Source of the DNA: DATMBL01 sp050735975
Lineage (GTDB): Bacteria; Desulfobacterota; Binatia; UBA9968
Length of the DNA: 5,610 bases
Assembly (NCBI GenBank): GCA_050735975.1
Contig: JBOHVS010000188.1
Location: forward strand, 1-5,610
Direction of reading: 5' to 3'
The first letter of the stretch is position 1, and the number at the start of each line of letters is the position of its first letter. Positions 1 to 5,465 of the stretch are shown in pieces. The position numbers and the translations under genes were made by a program. The notes under the pieces are model-generated. The model was not told the origin of the DNA. It saw only the letters and a program-made list of their open reading frames with translations, and did not search any database.

Positions 1-105
1 CTTGAGCGAGGGGTTTTCTCGCTACAGCCGGAGCTTGAGACCTTGTTGGCCGAAGCGAGCGCCTGGGTTTCGCCTTTGGCGCTTCCCGAGCTGGCGCAGG
101 CGTAA
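1..105 (+). CDS. 3' end of an unidentified protein (partial, 34 codons visible)
   Basis: Frame 1 is open from the window edge to a TAA stop at 103-105. It encodes 34 residues that begin LERGVFSLQPELETL and end SPLALPELAQA. The composition is protein-like: leucine-, alanine- and glutamate-rich, helical in character, with a high share of G or C at third codon positions. The other plus-strand frame that stays open is arginine- and tryptophan-rich and looks like a shadow. A minus-strand frame is also open here, so the assignment is not certain. The tail is too short to name a family. The 265-bp gap before the next gene suggests that this gene ends its own transcription unit. Confidence 0.5.
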   Translation, partial: LERGVFSLQPELETLLAEASAWVSPLALPELAQA

Positions 106-370
106 TTTCACGCAAGCCCAGCTTGACGAAAGCCACCGGCCGCGGATTGTGAACTGGTAAGGCAGAAAACAACCACAACAACACCGCGTGGATTATCACT
201 GATATTAGCAACGACCATCGAAGCCGAGTTGTTTTGAACATCTCCACCGCCCGCTGGTCTGATATTCTCCTCCCGGAAGGTCATGCCGGTCAAACGGAAA
301 AGGGAAACCGCACATTCATTTTGCGAGATCTTTGCTTAGGCAAAGAAAAACGGTAGCCTGGAATTTCCCC
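106..370. other. Intergenic region upstream of the radical SAM gene
   Basis: This stretch holds no convincing gene. It presumably carries the promoter of the radical SAM gene, but no hexamer pair with good spacing stands out. A TTGACG at 123-128 has no usable -10 element about 17 bp downstream. A TTGAAC at 234-239 pairs only with a poor TGATAT at 20-bp spacing. The minus-strand frame across 108-293 is open but encodes a valine-run and glycine-rich peptide with no recognisable family, and I treat it as chance. A small hairpin lies at 330-345. Confidence 0.5.
330..345 (+). promoter_or_regulatory. Small hairpin just before the radical SAM start
   Basis: CTTTGC (330-335) and GCAAAG (340-345) are exact complements around a TTAG loop, giving a 6-bp stem with a tetraloop. 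It is followed by AAAAA on the plus strand and not by a T-run, so it is not an intrinsic terminator in that direction. It overlaps the possible TTG start at 332 and lies 25 nt before the preferred ATG at 371. It could modulate translation or be accidental. Confidence 0.25.
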
Positions 371-1972
371 ATGAACGTCCTGATGCTATACCCCAAATTT
401 CCCGAGGAGACTTTCTGGAATACCGCCCGGTCCGTGCGGCTTCTATATCGCCGTAAGGCGATCATGCCTCCGTTAGGACTCCTGACGATTGCGAGCTACC
501 TGCCCGAAGACTTTTCAGTGCGTCTCGTTGACCGGAACGTTTCCGAGGAGTCCGAAGCTGATTGGGATTGGGCGGACGTCGTTTTCTTGAGTCTGATGAT
601 GGCGCAGCGGGAAGACTACAGCGTTTGTGTGGCTCGAGCCGAAATGCGCGGTAAACCGATCGCGGTCGGCGGTCCTTTCACGCATGCCATGCCGGAGACG
701 GCCATCGCCGACGCAGCATGGGTCTGCTTCGGCGAAGCGGAATCTATCATGGAGGAATTGGTCGGCGACTTGCGGGCGGACCGCCGGGGGAAACAGTACC
801 ACGGCGGGTCGAACTCGAATATGGAGCTCGTGAAGATTCCCCGTTTTGAGCTCTTACCGGACATTAACGACTACGCCACGATGGCGCTCCAGTTCTCGCG
901 CGGCTGCCCGTTCCGTTGCGAATTCTGCGACATCATTGAAATCTACGGGCGCGTACCGCGAACCAAAGCGCCGGCGCAGATTCTCGCAGAGCTCGCCGGC
1001 CTAAAGCGGCTCGGCTTCCGCGGCTATGTCTTCTTGGTCGATGACAACTTCATTGGAAACAAGAAAAAGGCGAAAGCCATGTTGGAAGTGCTGGCGGTCT
1101 GGAATCGAGAACAGGGATATCCCTTCCGATTTTATACCGAGGCGTCGATCAATCTGGCCGATGATGAAATACTGCTGAAGCGTCTGGCCGAAGCCGGTTT
1201 CTTTCACGTTTTTATCGGCATCGAAACGCCCGATCCGAAATTGCTAAAGACGGCGCAGAAGATGCAAAACGTACCGGGAAATCCTTTGCAGAAGCTCGGC
1301 AAGATCCGGGACTATGGGATTCACGTCACCGCCGGTTTTATTGTCGGGTTCGACGGTGAACGCCAAGGCGTGTTTGATGCCCAGAGAAGCTTTATACAGG
1401 CATCGGGCATCGGGGTAGCGATGGTGGGGTTGTTGCAGGCCCTTCCTCACACGCAACTCTCGCGCCGCTTGCAGAGCGAAGGACGTCTTTTAGAAAAGAT
1501 CGATCCCCGGGGAATACCCACGGTTGAGGGAATCAACTTCATTCCCAGCGGCGCGTTGACCAAGCGCGAGTATTTCGAGAATTACCGCGAACTGGTAAAA
1601 GAGCTTTTCCATCCCGCGGCTTATTTTGACCGGGTTCTGCCCGCGTATTTGAGCTTACGGAGCCAGGTGCCGCTGCGTGCCCTGTGGCGCCACGGCCGGC
1701 AGTTTCTATCCGTCCTCTCGCGAGAATGTTATCACCTGGGCGCCAGGAACAAAGCAATGGGACCTCATTTCCGGCGAACCTTTTTTCGGTTGCTGTGGAA
1801 AAATCCCGCGGCACTGGAGGCATTCGCTTTCGACTGCGCGGTTTTTTATCATTTGAACCGCCACGCCGAGTACGTGGAACGCGAACTTTCCCGCTATCTC
1901 GCCGCGCCGTTCCCAGACGACGTGTTGGACGAGGTTGCCAATTATTCCGACCGGCAAGCCGCGGCCTCTTGA
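371..1972 (+). CDS. B12-binding-domain radical SAM protein, DUF4070/HpnP-like
   Basis: This is a cobalamin-dependent type radical SAM enzyme of 533 residues. The N-terminal B12-binding Rossmann-like domain opens with MNVLMLYPKFPEETFW and includes a PPLGLLTIASYLP segment and a GGP turn at 100-102. The radical SAM core follows, with its CxxxCxxC 4Fe-4S motif as C179, C183 and C186 in SRGCPFRCEFCD. Further core landmarks are VDDNFIGN (223-230) and GIETPD (283-288). The C-terminal part, including GFIVGFD and VGLLQALPHTQL, fits the DUF4070 extension. The arrangement matches proteins such as HpnP, the hopanoid C-2 methylase, and its many uncharacterised relatives. The family suggests a methylation or C-C bond reaction on a lipid-like or ring substrate, but no neighbour identifies that substrate. 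I chose ATG 371 because relatives start with M(K/N)VLxxYP. A TTG at 332 would add 13 unconserved residues, and neither start has a strong ribosome binding site. Confidence 0.93.
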   Translation: MNVLMLYPKFPEETFWNTARSVRLLYRRKAIMPPLGLLTIASYLPEDFSVRLVDRNVSEESEADWDWADVVFLSLMMAQREDYSVCVARAEMRGKPIAVGGPFTHAMPETAIADAAWVCFGEAESIMEELVGDLRADRRGKQYHGGSNSNMELVKIPRFELLPDINDYATMALQFSRGCPFRCEFCDIIEIYGRVPRTKAPAQILAELAGLKRLGFRGYVFLVDDNFIGNKKKAKAMLEVLAVWNREQGYPFRFYTEASINLADDEILLKRLAEAGFFHVFIGIETPDPKLLKTAQKMQNVPGNPLQKLGKIRDYGIHVTAGFIVGFDGERQGVFDAQRSFIQASGIGVAMVGLLQALPHTQLSRRLQSEGRLLEKIDPRGIPTVEGINFIPSGALTKREYFENYRELVKELFHPAAYFDRVLPAYLSLRSQVPLRALWRHGRQFLSVLSRECYHLGARNKAMGPHFRRTFFRLLWKNPAALEAFAFDCAVFYHLNRHAEYVERELSRYLAAPFPDDVLDEVANYSDRQAAAS

Positions 1973-1997
1973 GCGCCGGTAAACATTTTTAATTTTT
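1951..1997 (+). terminator. Possible weak terminator at the end of the radical SAM gene
   Basis: CCGGC (1951-1955) can pair with GCCGG (1975-1979) across the stop codon. T-runs follow at 1986-1990 and 1993-1997 in the 34-bp gap between the two convergent genes. The stem is only 5 bp with a long loop, although an inner GCCGCGGC palindrome (1958-1965) may add structure. The U-rich tail begins several bases after the stem. It could stop plus-strand transcription before the opposing gene, but it is not a classical intrinsic terminator. Confidence 0.3.
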
Positions 1998-2006
1998 CAT
2001 TCCCTC

Positions 2007-2990
2007 CTATTTTCCCGCCAGCTTCTTAAAAAACCCTTCTTTTTCCAACTCGTCAAGAATGCTTTCATCGAGATATCTTTCGAGATTGCGTTCCAGTTTT
2101 GGATTATTTTTCGCGATTAGATCCACGGTATTGCGTAACCCCTCCTTGGAGACTCGCGTCGGGAAAGAAAATTTCGGGGCAAAATACTGATATGTCTCTT
2201 CGAGCGCCTTGCGGTTATCTTGCTTCAGTCTTCGTTTGTAAACGGAAAGCCCCTTTTCTTTGTCGGTCATGAATTGGTAAGTTCCTTCAGCATAGGCCCT
2301 CATGAACCGTTTTACCGTATCGCGGTTTCTTTCCAGGAAGGAGCGGCGTACGGCGACCGCTGTCATTGGATAATCGCCCGATTTGAGTTCGTTCAGATCG
2401 CTCATCACGTTCATACCCATCCGGCGAGCTTCGCTGATTTCCGGGTAGGAAAGCACCGTGGCGTCGAGCGCCTTTGCCGAAAGAGCGACAAGCCGGTTCG
2501 CGCCTCCCCCGGCCTGCACAACCGTCACCGATTCGCGGGGAATCTTCCACTCTTTGAGCACGAGAGTCACAGCCAGATCGTTGGCGCCGCCGAAATTCAC
2601 GATGCCGATCTTCTTGCCGACCAGATCCGCGGGTTTGCGAATGCTCTTTTGGGCGACAAAACTAAACGGAAATTTGTTCAGCGACGCCCCGACCAGGACT
2701 ATATCGGCGCCCTGCATCGTGGCTCGAATGAAACCTGCGGCGTCCAGGTGCGCGAAGTGGATGCTGTCGCTCACAAGCGCCTGTATTTGGCGCGCTGTCC
2801 CGGGAATCATCACCACTTCGCCGTCAAGGCCGTGCTTAGCGAGTAATCCTAGGTCTTTAACAGCCCACATGGACACCTGGAAGCCCGCGAACCCGGCGTA
2901 CCCGATCATGTGACGTTCCTGGGCGATCGATCTCATTGGGAAAATCAACAATAAGAACACGACACAGATCACCCTGGCTAGTAGTTTCAT
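2007..2990 (-). CDS. Secreted ABC-type substrate-binding protein, NMT1/THI5/SsuA-like
   Basis: This encodes a 327-residue periplasmic solute-binding protein with the type II periplasmic-binding fold. Residues 1-23 are a Sec signal peptide: K and R near the start, a hydrophobic VICVVFLLLIF core, and likely cleavage after SIA before QER. The mature protein shows the family pattern: GYAGFAGFQVSMWAVKDLGLL (about 30-50), a GTARQIQALVSDSIHFAHLD segment (64-83), the RKPADLVGKKIGI hinge-side motif (118-130), and a C-terminal YPMTAVAVRRSFLERN stretch (207-222). Length is usual for the family. Relatives feed sulfonate, nitrate, taurine, pyrimidine-precursor or aromatic-acid transporters, so the ligand cannot be read from sequence. 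No permease or ATPase gene is adjacent, so this is an orphan binding protein. The start is supported by a strong AAAGGAG upstream. It faces the radical SAM gene tail to tail and is divergent from the transglycosylase gene. Confidence 0.93.
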   Translation of the reverse strand: MKLLARVICVVFLLLIFPMRSIAQERHMIGYAGFAGFQVSMWAVKDLGLLAKHGLDGEVVMIPGTARQIQALVSDSIHFAHLDAAGFIRATMQGADIVLVGASLNKFPFSFVAQKSIRKPADLVGKKIGIVNFGGANDLAVTLVLKEWKIPRESVTVVQAGGGANRLVALSAKALDATVLSYPEISEARRMGMNVMSDLNELKSGDYPMTAVAVRRSFLERNRDTVKRFMRAYAEGTYQFMTDKEKGLSVYKRRLKQDNRKALEETYQYFAPKFSFPTRVSKEGLRNTVDLIAKNNPKLERNLERYLDESILDELEKEGFFKKLAGK

Positions 2991-2994
2991 AAGA

Positions 2995-3001
2995 CTCCTT
3001 T
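2995..3001 (-). promoter_or_regulatory. Ribosome binding site of the substrate-binding protein gene
   Basis: On the minus strand AAAGGAG is followed by TCTT and then ATG (2990-2988). This near-consensus Shine-Dalgarno site, though close to the start, fixes the initiation codon. Confidence 0.8.
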
Positions 3002-3064
3002 CCCGCTCAACGTTACGAAGGTTAGAAATCCCGGAATGATGTAAAGTCTAAATTCCCTTTTACG

Positions 3065-3076
3065 GCCAATATTGGC
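3065..3076. promoter_or_regulatory. Perfect 12-bp palindrome GCCAATATTGGC, possible operator
   Basis: GCCAATATTGGC is exactly self-complementary. It lies in the divergent intergenic region, 75 bp upstream of the binding-protein start and about 190 bp upstream of the transglycosylase start. The position nearer the minus-strand gene would suit an operator or activator site for the binding protein. The family of any regulator is unknown, no regulator gene is in view, and a 12-bp palindrome can occur by chance. The rest of the 2991-3269 gap shows no convincing sigma-70 promoter for either gene. Confidence 0.3.
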
Positions 3077-3259
3077 TGTCCAGCGCCAACCAGCTCCCTG
3101 GGGCTACTTATGCTCAAGGTGAGGGTGCGAAGTCAAGAACTCCGGGCGGCCTTCAGCTTTGCTTCAATTCCGCTCCCGCCTCTCGCTCACGCGTCAGTTA
3201 CATGCGATCATTAATACTTAGCTCGGTAATCTTGTATTGCCGGGGTCGAGACACAAAGC

Positions 3260-3265
3260 AGGGAG
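3260..3265 (+). promoter_or_regulatory. Ribosome binding site deciding the transglycosylase start
   Basis: AGGGAG is followed by ATAT and then ATG at 3270. The site supports ATG 3270 over the in-frame TTG at 3237, which would put 11 extra, mostly polar residues in front of a normal signal peptide. Confidence 0.7.
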
Positions 3266-3269
3266 ATAT

Positions 3270-4574
3270 ATGAACAAAATCTACTTCACGCGCGTAACGA
3301 CCATGGCTTTGGTAAGCGTGATTTTATCAATGACTTTTTTGCCACCGGTCGCCGCCAATGCCGACGAGAAAACATCGGAGGTCCGGCTTGCCGCTGCGTT
3401 CCAATTGCCGCAATTACCGGGTTTGGCCGGGCCGGCGGCCGATTGGCAGCAATGGGACTCGTTCTTTACCTTTGTCGTAAAGCGCTTCGGTCAGGACATC
3501 AGCGGCGAGCTGAGAGACTCGTTGGCGGAAGCATTTCTCGACTCGCGTTACGGCTTGACCGATGCCCTGGCGCGCTTTGGCGCCGGACAGAACCCAGTGC
3601 CGCAGCTCTTTTTAGACGGCTGGAGCCGGCTGTCGCCGATCATAAAGAAGGCGCTGCCGGCCCTGCCGAAGGAGACCGTCGCCCAGTACGTGAGTTTCAT
3701 CAGCGCGGCGGACCAATTGGCGGCGCTGGGGCCGCAAGGATCTCAGCTGGGGCTGTTGTCGCCTGATGCTTTAAGAGGGATGGCGCGCCTTCTGGAGCCG
3801 ACCGGGGCCGCCGATCCGATCGCGTACAATCTTAACGTCGACAACGCGCTGCGCAACCTGCTCGGTTTCGGCGCTGCGATTGCCGCCCCGGCGCCGGGTA
3901 CAAGACAAAGCCGCCTGCGCCGCTTGCCGCCTTCTTTAAAGGTGCTGCAAGCGTCACTGCCTTCGCTCCGGCTCGGCGTCGCACTGGCGGCCCAGCCCGA
4001 TGTAAAAAAATTGAATGCATGGGTGCCGGATGAGGATGACCTTCAGCGTTATCTTCTGGCCGTCAGAAGTTTGCTTACCACACTGAGCGACAAAGTTAAG
4101 GCGAAATCGGAGCTAACCGAAGAACACAAGCCGCTCTACCGGCACATCGTACTGACCGCCGCCTGGCAGGAGAGTTGCTGGCGCCAGTTCATCAAAAAGG
4201 GCAAGAGCCTCGCGCCCCTGGCATCGGCCAGCGGCGACGTGGGTTTGATGCAGGTGAACCGAAACACATGGCGCAATCTTTACGACCTCAAACGATTGGG
4301 AGCGGATATCGAATACAACGGCAATGCCGGCGGCGAGATCCTGTATCATTATCTGACGCATTACGCGCTGAGAAAAAACGAGCACAAGCAAAAGGGCGGG
4401 AACCTTGCGCGGGCGACGTATTCGGCATACAACGGCGGCCCTAGCCAGCTGACGCGCTACCGCGCTGCTAAACAGAACCCGCAGCTCAAGAAAATCGATG
4501 AAGCGTTCTGGGACAAGTTTCAAGCCGTGAGCGCCGGTCGCGAGCTCGAAGTAAAGCGCTGCTATGGAAAGTAA
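3270..4574 (+). CDS. Periplasmic lytic transglycosylase (SLT domain, C-terminal)
   Basis: This encodes a 434-residue peptidoglycan-cleaving enzyme. Lytic transglycosylases cut the MurNAc-GlcNAc bond with formation of a 1,6-anhydro product. Residues 1-31 form a signal peptide: MNKIYFTRV, a hydrophobic stretch, then a likely cut after VAANA. The cut is not followed by a lipobox cysteine, so the protein is soluble or loosely held. The goose-lysozyme-like SLT domain is at the C-terminus, about 290-415. It shows the catalytic glutamate E301 in AAWQESCWRQF, the GLMQVN motif (325-330) and AYNGG (386-390). Residues 32-270 are leucine- and alanine-rich, probably helical, and include a proline-rich break near 205-211; I recognise no named domain there. 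The only cysteines in the protein are C303, two residues after the catalytic Glu, and C431 near the end. The gene stands alone, divergent from the binding-protein gene, with a ribosome binding site at 3260-3265. Confidence 0.9.
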   Translation: MNKIYFTRVTTMALVSVILSMTFLPPVAANADEKTSEVRLAAAFQLPQLPGLAGPAADWQQWDSFFTFVVKRFGQDISGELRDSLAEAFLDSRYGLTDALARFGAGQNPVPQLFLDGWSRLSPIIKKALPALPKETVAQYVSFISAADQLAALGPQGSQLGLLSPDALRGMARLLEPTGAADPIAYNLNVDNALRNLLGFGAAIAAPAPGTRQSRLRRLPPSLKVLQASLPSLRLGVALAAQPDVKKLNAWVPDEDDLQRYLLAVRSLLTTLSDKVKAKSELTEEHKPLYRHIVLTAAWQESCWRQFIKKGKSLAPLASASGDVGLMQVNRNTWRNLYDLKRLGADIEYNGNAGGEILYHYLTHYALRKNEHKQKGGNLARATYSAYNGGPSQLTRYRAAKQNPQLKKIDEAFWDKFQAVSAGRELEVKRCYGK

Positions 4575-4603
4575 TCGTCGCTATTGTAAAAAACGTTTTC
4601 CTG

Positions 4604-4617
4604 TCGGGAATTCCCGA
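4604..4617. terminator. Perfect 14-bp palindrome, possible bidirectional terminator stem
   Basis: TCGGGAATTCCCGA is exactly self-complementary and can fold as a 5-bp GC-rich stem with an AATT loop. It begins 30 nt after the transglycosylase stop. On the plus strand no T-run follows. Read on the minus strand, a run of six T (4593-4588) comes after the neighbouring AAAACG, about 10 nt past the stem. A role in transcript ending is therefore plausible but incomplete in both directions. A protein-binding site is the alternative. Confidence 0.3.
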
Positions 4618-4723
4618 AACCTGGAATTGTTAAGCTGTGATGCAGAAAGCGCATGAAACGCGAGCTTGTTACTGTTAAAAGATGGGTTGGCTGAAGGAAA
4701 AGGAGACTGACGTGAGATAGACT

Positions 4724-4741
4724 AAAGCACGGTAGCTTTTT
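4724..4741 (+). terminator. Weak hairpin plus T-run, possible terminator
   Basis: AAAGC (4724-4728) pairs with GCTTT (4735-4739) around an ACGGTA loop and runs into TTTTT. The stem is short and AT-rich. It lies between the transglycosylase gene and the opposing small gene, where a plus-strand stop signal would be expected. Confidence 0.2.
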
Positions 4742-4766
4742 GTCACAGAACCGAAATATTGGGAGA

Positions 4767-5030
4767 TTATATACTGCCTGGCTGTGTTGCACTAAGCCAG
4801 TTGTCAATCCGCTGGTGGGCAAATTGACGCATCTGGTCTTCAGCCTCCAAACCGGTTGCAAAAGTACGTCGGCTGCTGAACTCGGAATAAGGTCCGTCTT
4901 CAAAGTCTATGTTACCTTTCCATGACCATGAACGTGTCGCGGGATCTTGATTAATTACCCCAACGAAGACCTGTTTGCGGTAAGTTTCATTTATTCTGTA
5001 CCTGGTTTTCTCTCCAACGTGAGTTTTCAT
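4767..5030 (-). CDS. Small uncharacterised protein, 87 residues
   Basis: The frame encodes a soluble, polar peptide that starts MKTHVGEKTRYRINETYRK. A VFVGVINQDPATRSWSWKGN segment follows, then an acidic IDFEDGPYSEFSSRRTF stretch and a helical tail with EAEDQMRQFAHQRIDNWL. Alternating hydrophobic residues early and an amphipathic helix late suggest a small beta-alpha fold. I do not recognise the family. There is no signal peptide or membrane segment, and the single cysteine of the longer form lies before this ATG. The start is unsure. ATG 5030 has only a weak upstream GAG. An in-frame TTG at 5066 would give 99 residues but sits just 3 nt behind a strong AAAGGAG (5076-5070), closer than is usual. 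The gene is isolated and faces the transglycosylase gene. Its protein-like composition is the main support; length and isolation limit confidence. Confidence 0.6.
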   Translation of the reverse strand: MKTHVGEKTRYRINETYRKQVFVGVINQDPATRSWSWKGNIDFEDGPYSEFSSRRTFATGLEAEDQMRQFAHQRIDNWLSATQPGSI

Positions 5031-5268
5031 AATGCACACTCTAGTCGTTGAGGAGTTCCAATGCAAATTCTCCTTTACCCGGCCAACCTTGAGCCGGGCA
5101 CGAGCACAGTCCGCTCACGTCGTCTTCACTAGCCACGAACACGTACGTAGGCTATTCGTCGATCTTTTACGACCACCCGACGGTCAAGAGTAAGAGACCT
5201 GCCCCCAAGCTTTGACCCTTCACGGTTCATCGTTGTCCTGTCGCTTCCGCCTCCCGCCAAAACGCCCA

Positions 5269-5325
5269 TTGCTAGAGTACGTCCGGTGCTATAGAGTTGT
5301 TACGAGATCATGCCTTCGTTTTAAA
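5269..5325 (+). promoter_or_regulatory. Candidate promoter(s) for the last gene
   Basis: Two overlapping sigma-70-like options are visible. One is an extended -10, TG-C-TATAGA (5287-5295), with TTGCTA at 5269-5274 and a short 15-bp spacer. The other is TTGTTA (5297-5302), a 17-bp spacer and TTTAAA (5320-5325). Each matches the consensus at four of six positions per hexamer. Either would give a leader of roughly 130-170 nt ahead of ATG 5466. Confidence 0.25.
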
Positions 5326-5375
5326 GGCGCGCAAGAGGTAGCAGGCCGGGCCACAAACTCAATGGTGGCATGAAC

Positions 5376-5397
5376 TTCGGCTCCGATTTTAGCCGAA
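5376..5397 (+). promoter_or_regulatory. Hairpin in the probable leader of the last gene
   Basis: TTCGGCT (5376-5382) and AGCCGAA (5391-5397) are exact complements around an 8-nt CCGATTTT loop. The hairpin ends 56 nt before the ribosome binding site of the gene at 5466. There is no T-run after it, so it is not an attenuator on its own. It could stabilise the leader or bind a regulator. Confidence 0.3.
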
Positions 5398-5453
5398 CGG
5401 GCTCCCGGTCTTGACCCCCCTCTTCCAACATCCAAGGCTATCAAGAGCCTGAA

Positions 5454-5459
5454 AAGGAG
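5454..5459 (+). promoter_or_regulatory. Ribosome binding site of the last gene
   Basis: AAGGAG followed by six bases and ATG at 5466 is an ideal Shine-Dalgarno arrangement. It is the strongest argument that the truncated frame at the right edge is a real gene. Confidence 0.8.
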
Positions 5460-5465
5460 AGTTTC

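Larger units (their letters stand above)
4575..4766. other. Intergenic region between the convergent transglycosylase and small minus-strand gene
   Basis: No gene is supported here. A minus-strand frame spanning 4562-4903 is open but runs across the better small gene and gives an unconvincing peptide rich in phenylalanine and cysteine. The region is more AT-rich than the genes around it. It contains the palindromes AAAACGTTTT (4590-4599) and TCGGGAATTCCCGA (4604-4617) and a weak hairpin with a T-run at 4724-4741. Confidence 0.5.
5067..5465. other. Long region without a confirmed gene
   Basis: About 400 bp lie between the small minus-strand gene and the last gene. A GC hairpin CCCGGC/GCCGGG (5078-5083 with 5093-5098) sits just upstream of the AAAGGAG on the minus strand. 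A 53-codon plus-strand frame, ATG 5032 to TAA 5193, crosses the first part. It has a protein-like end (HVVFTSHEHVRRLFVDLL) but no good ribosome binding site, so I do not annotate it as a gene. Beyond 5193 all frames I followed are short. The stretch 5326-5433 contains a 35-codon minus-strand frame that I cannot support. The right half presumably forms the promoter and leader of the gene at 5466. No tRNA, repeat array or riboswitch consensus is seen. Confidence 0.5.

Noticed and set aside
123..151. TTGACG as a -35 element for the radical SAM gene
   Set aside because: The hexamer is good, but the -10 position (ATTGTG) has almost no match and the distance to the start is over 200 bp.
199..266. 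Repeated CTGATATT at 199-206 and 259-266
   Set aside because: Two copies of an 8-mer about 60 bp apart are not beyond chance, and no further copies were seen.
108..293. Minus-strand 61-codon frame between the first two genes
   Set aside because: It contains a run of five valines over low-complexity ACAACA DNA, has no family resemblance and no good ribosome binding site; it looks like chance.
2220..2846. Long plus-strand frame (208 codons) opposite the binding-protein gene
   Set aside because: It is a shadow of the clearly coding minus strand; the peptide is histidine- and arginine-rich with no domain.
3198..3232. Promoter-like TTACAT with TAATAC or TAATCT upstream of the transglycosylase
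   Set aside because: No pair of hexamers has acceptable spacing together with a good match, so I could not assign a promoter.
4113..4523. Minus-strand 136-codon frame opposite the transglycosylase
   Set aside because: It mirrors the SLT catalytic domain, whose motifs are unambiguous on the plus strand.
4562..4903. Minus-strand 113-codon frame overlapping the small gene
   Set aside because: It overlaps the better frame 4767-5030 out of phase, has an unbalanced composition and lacks a ribosome binding site.
5326..5433. Minus-strand frame starting ATG 5433 (35 codons)
   Set aside because: It is short, proline- and leucine-rich with no ribosome binding site, and it overlaps the probable leader of the last gene.
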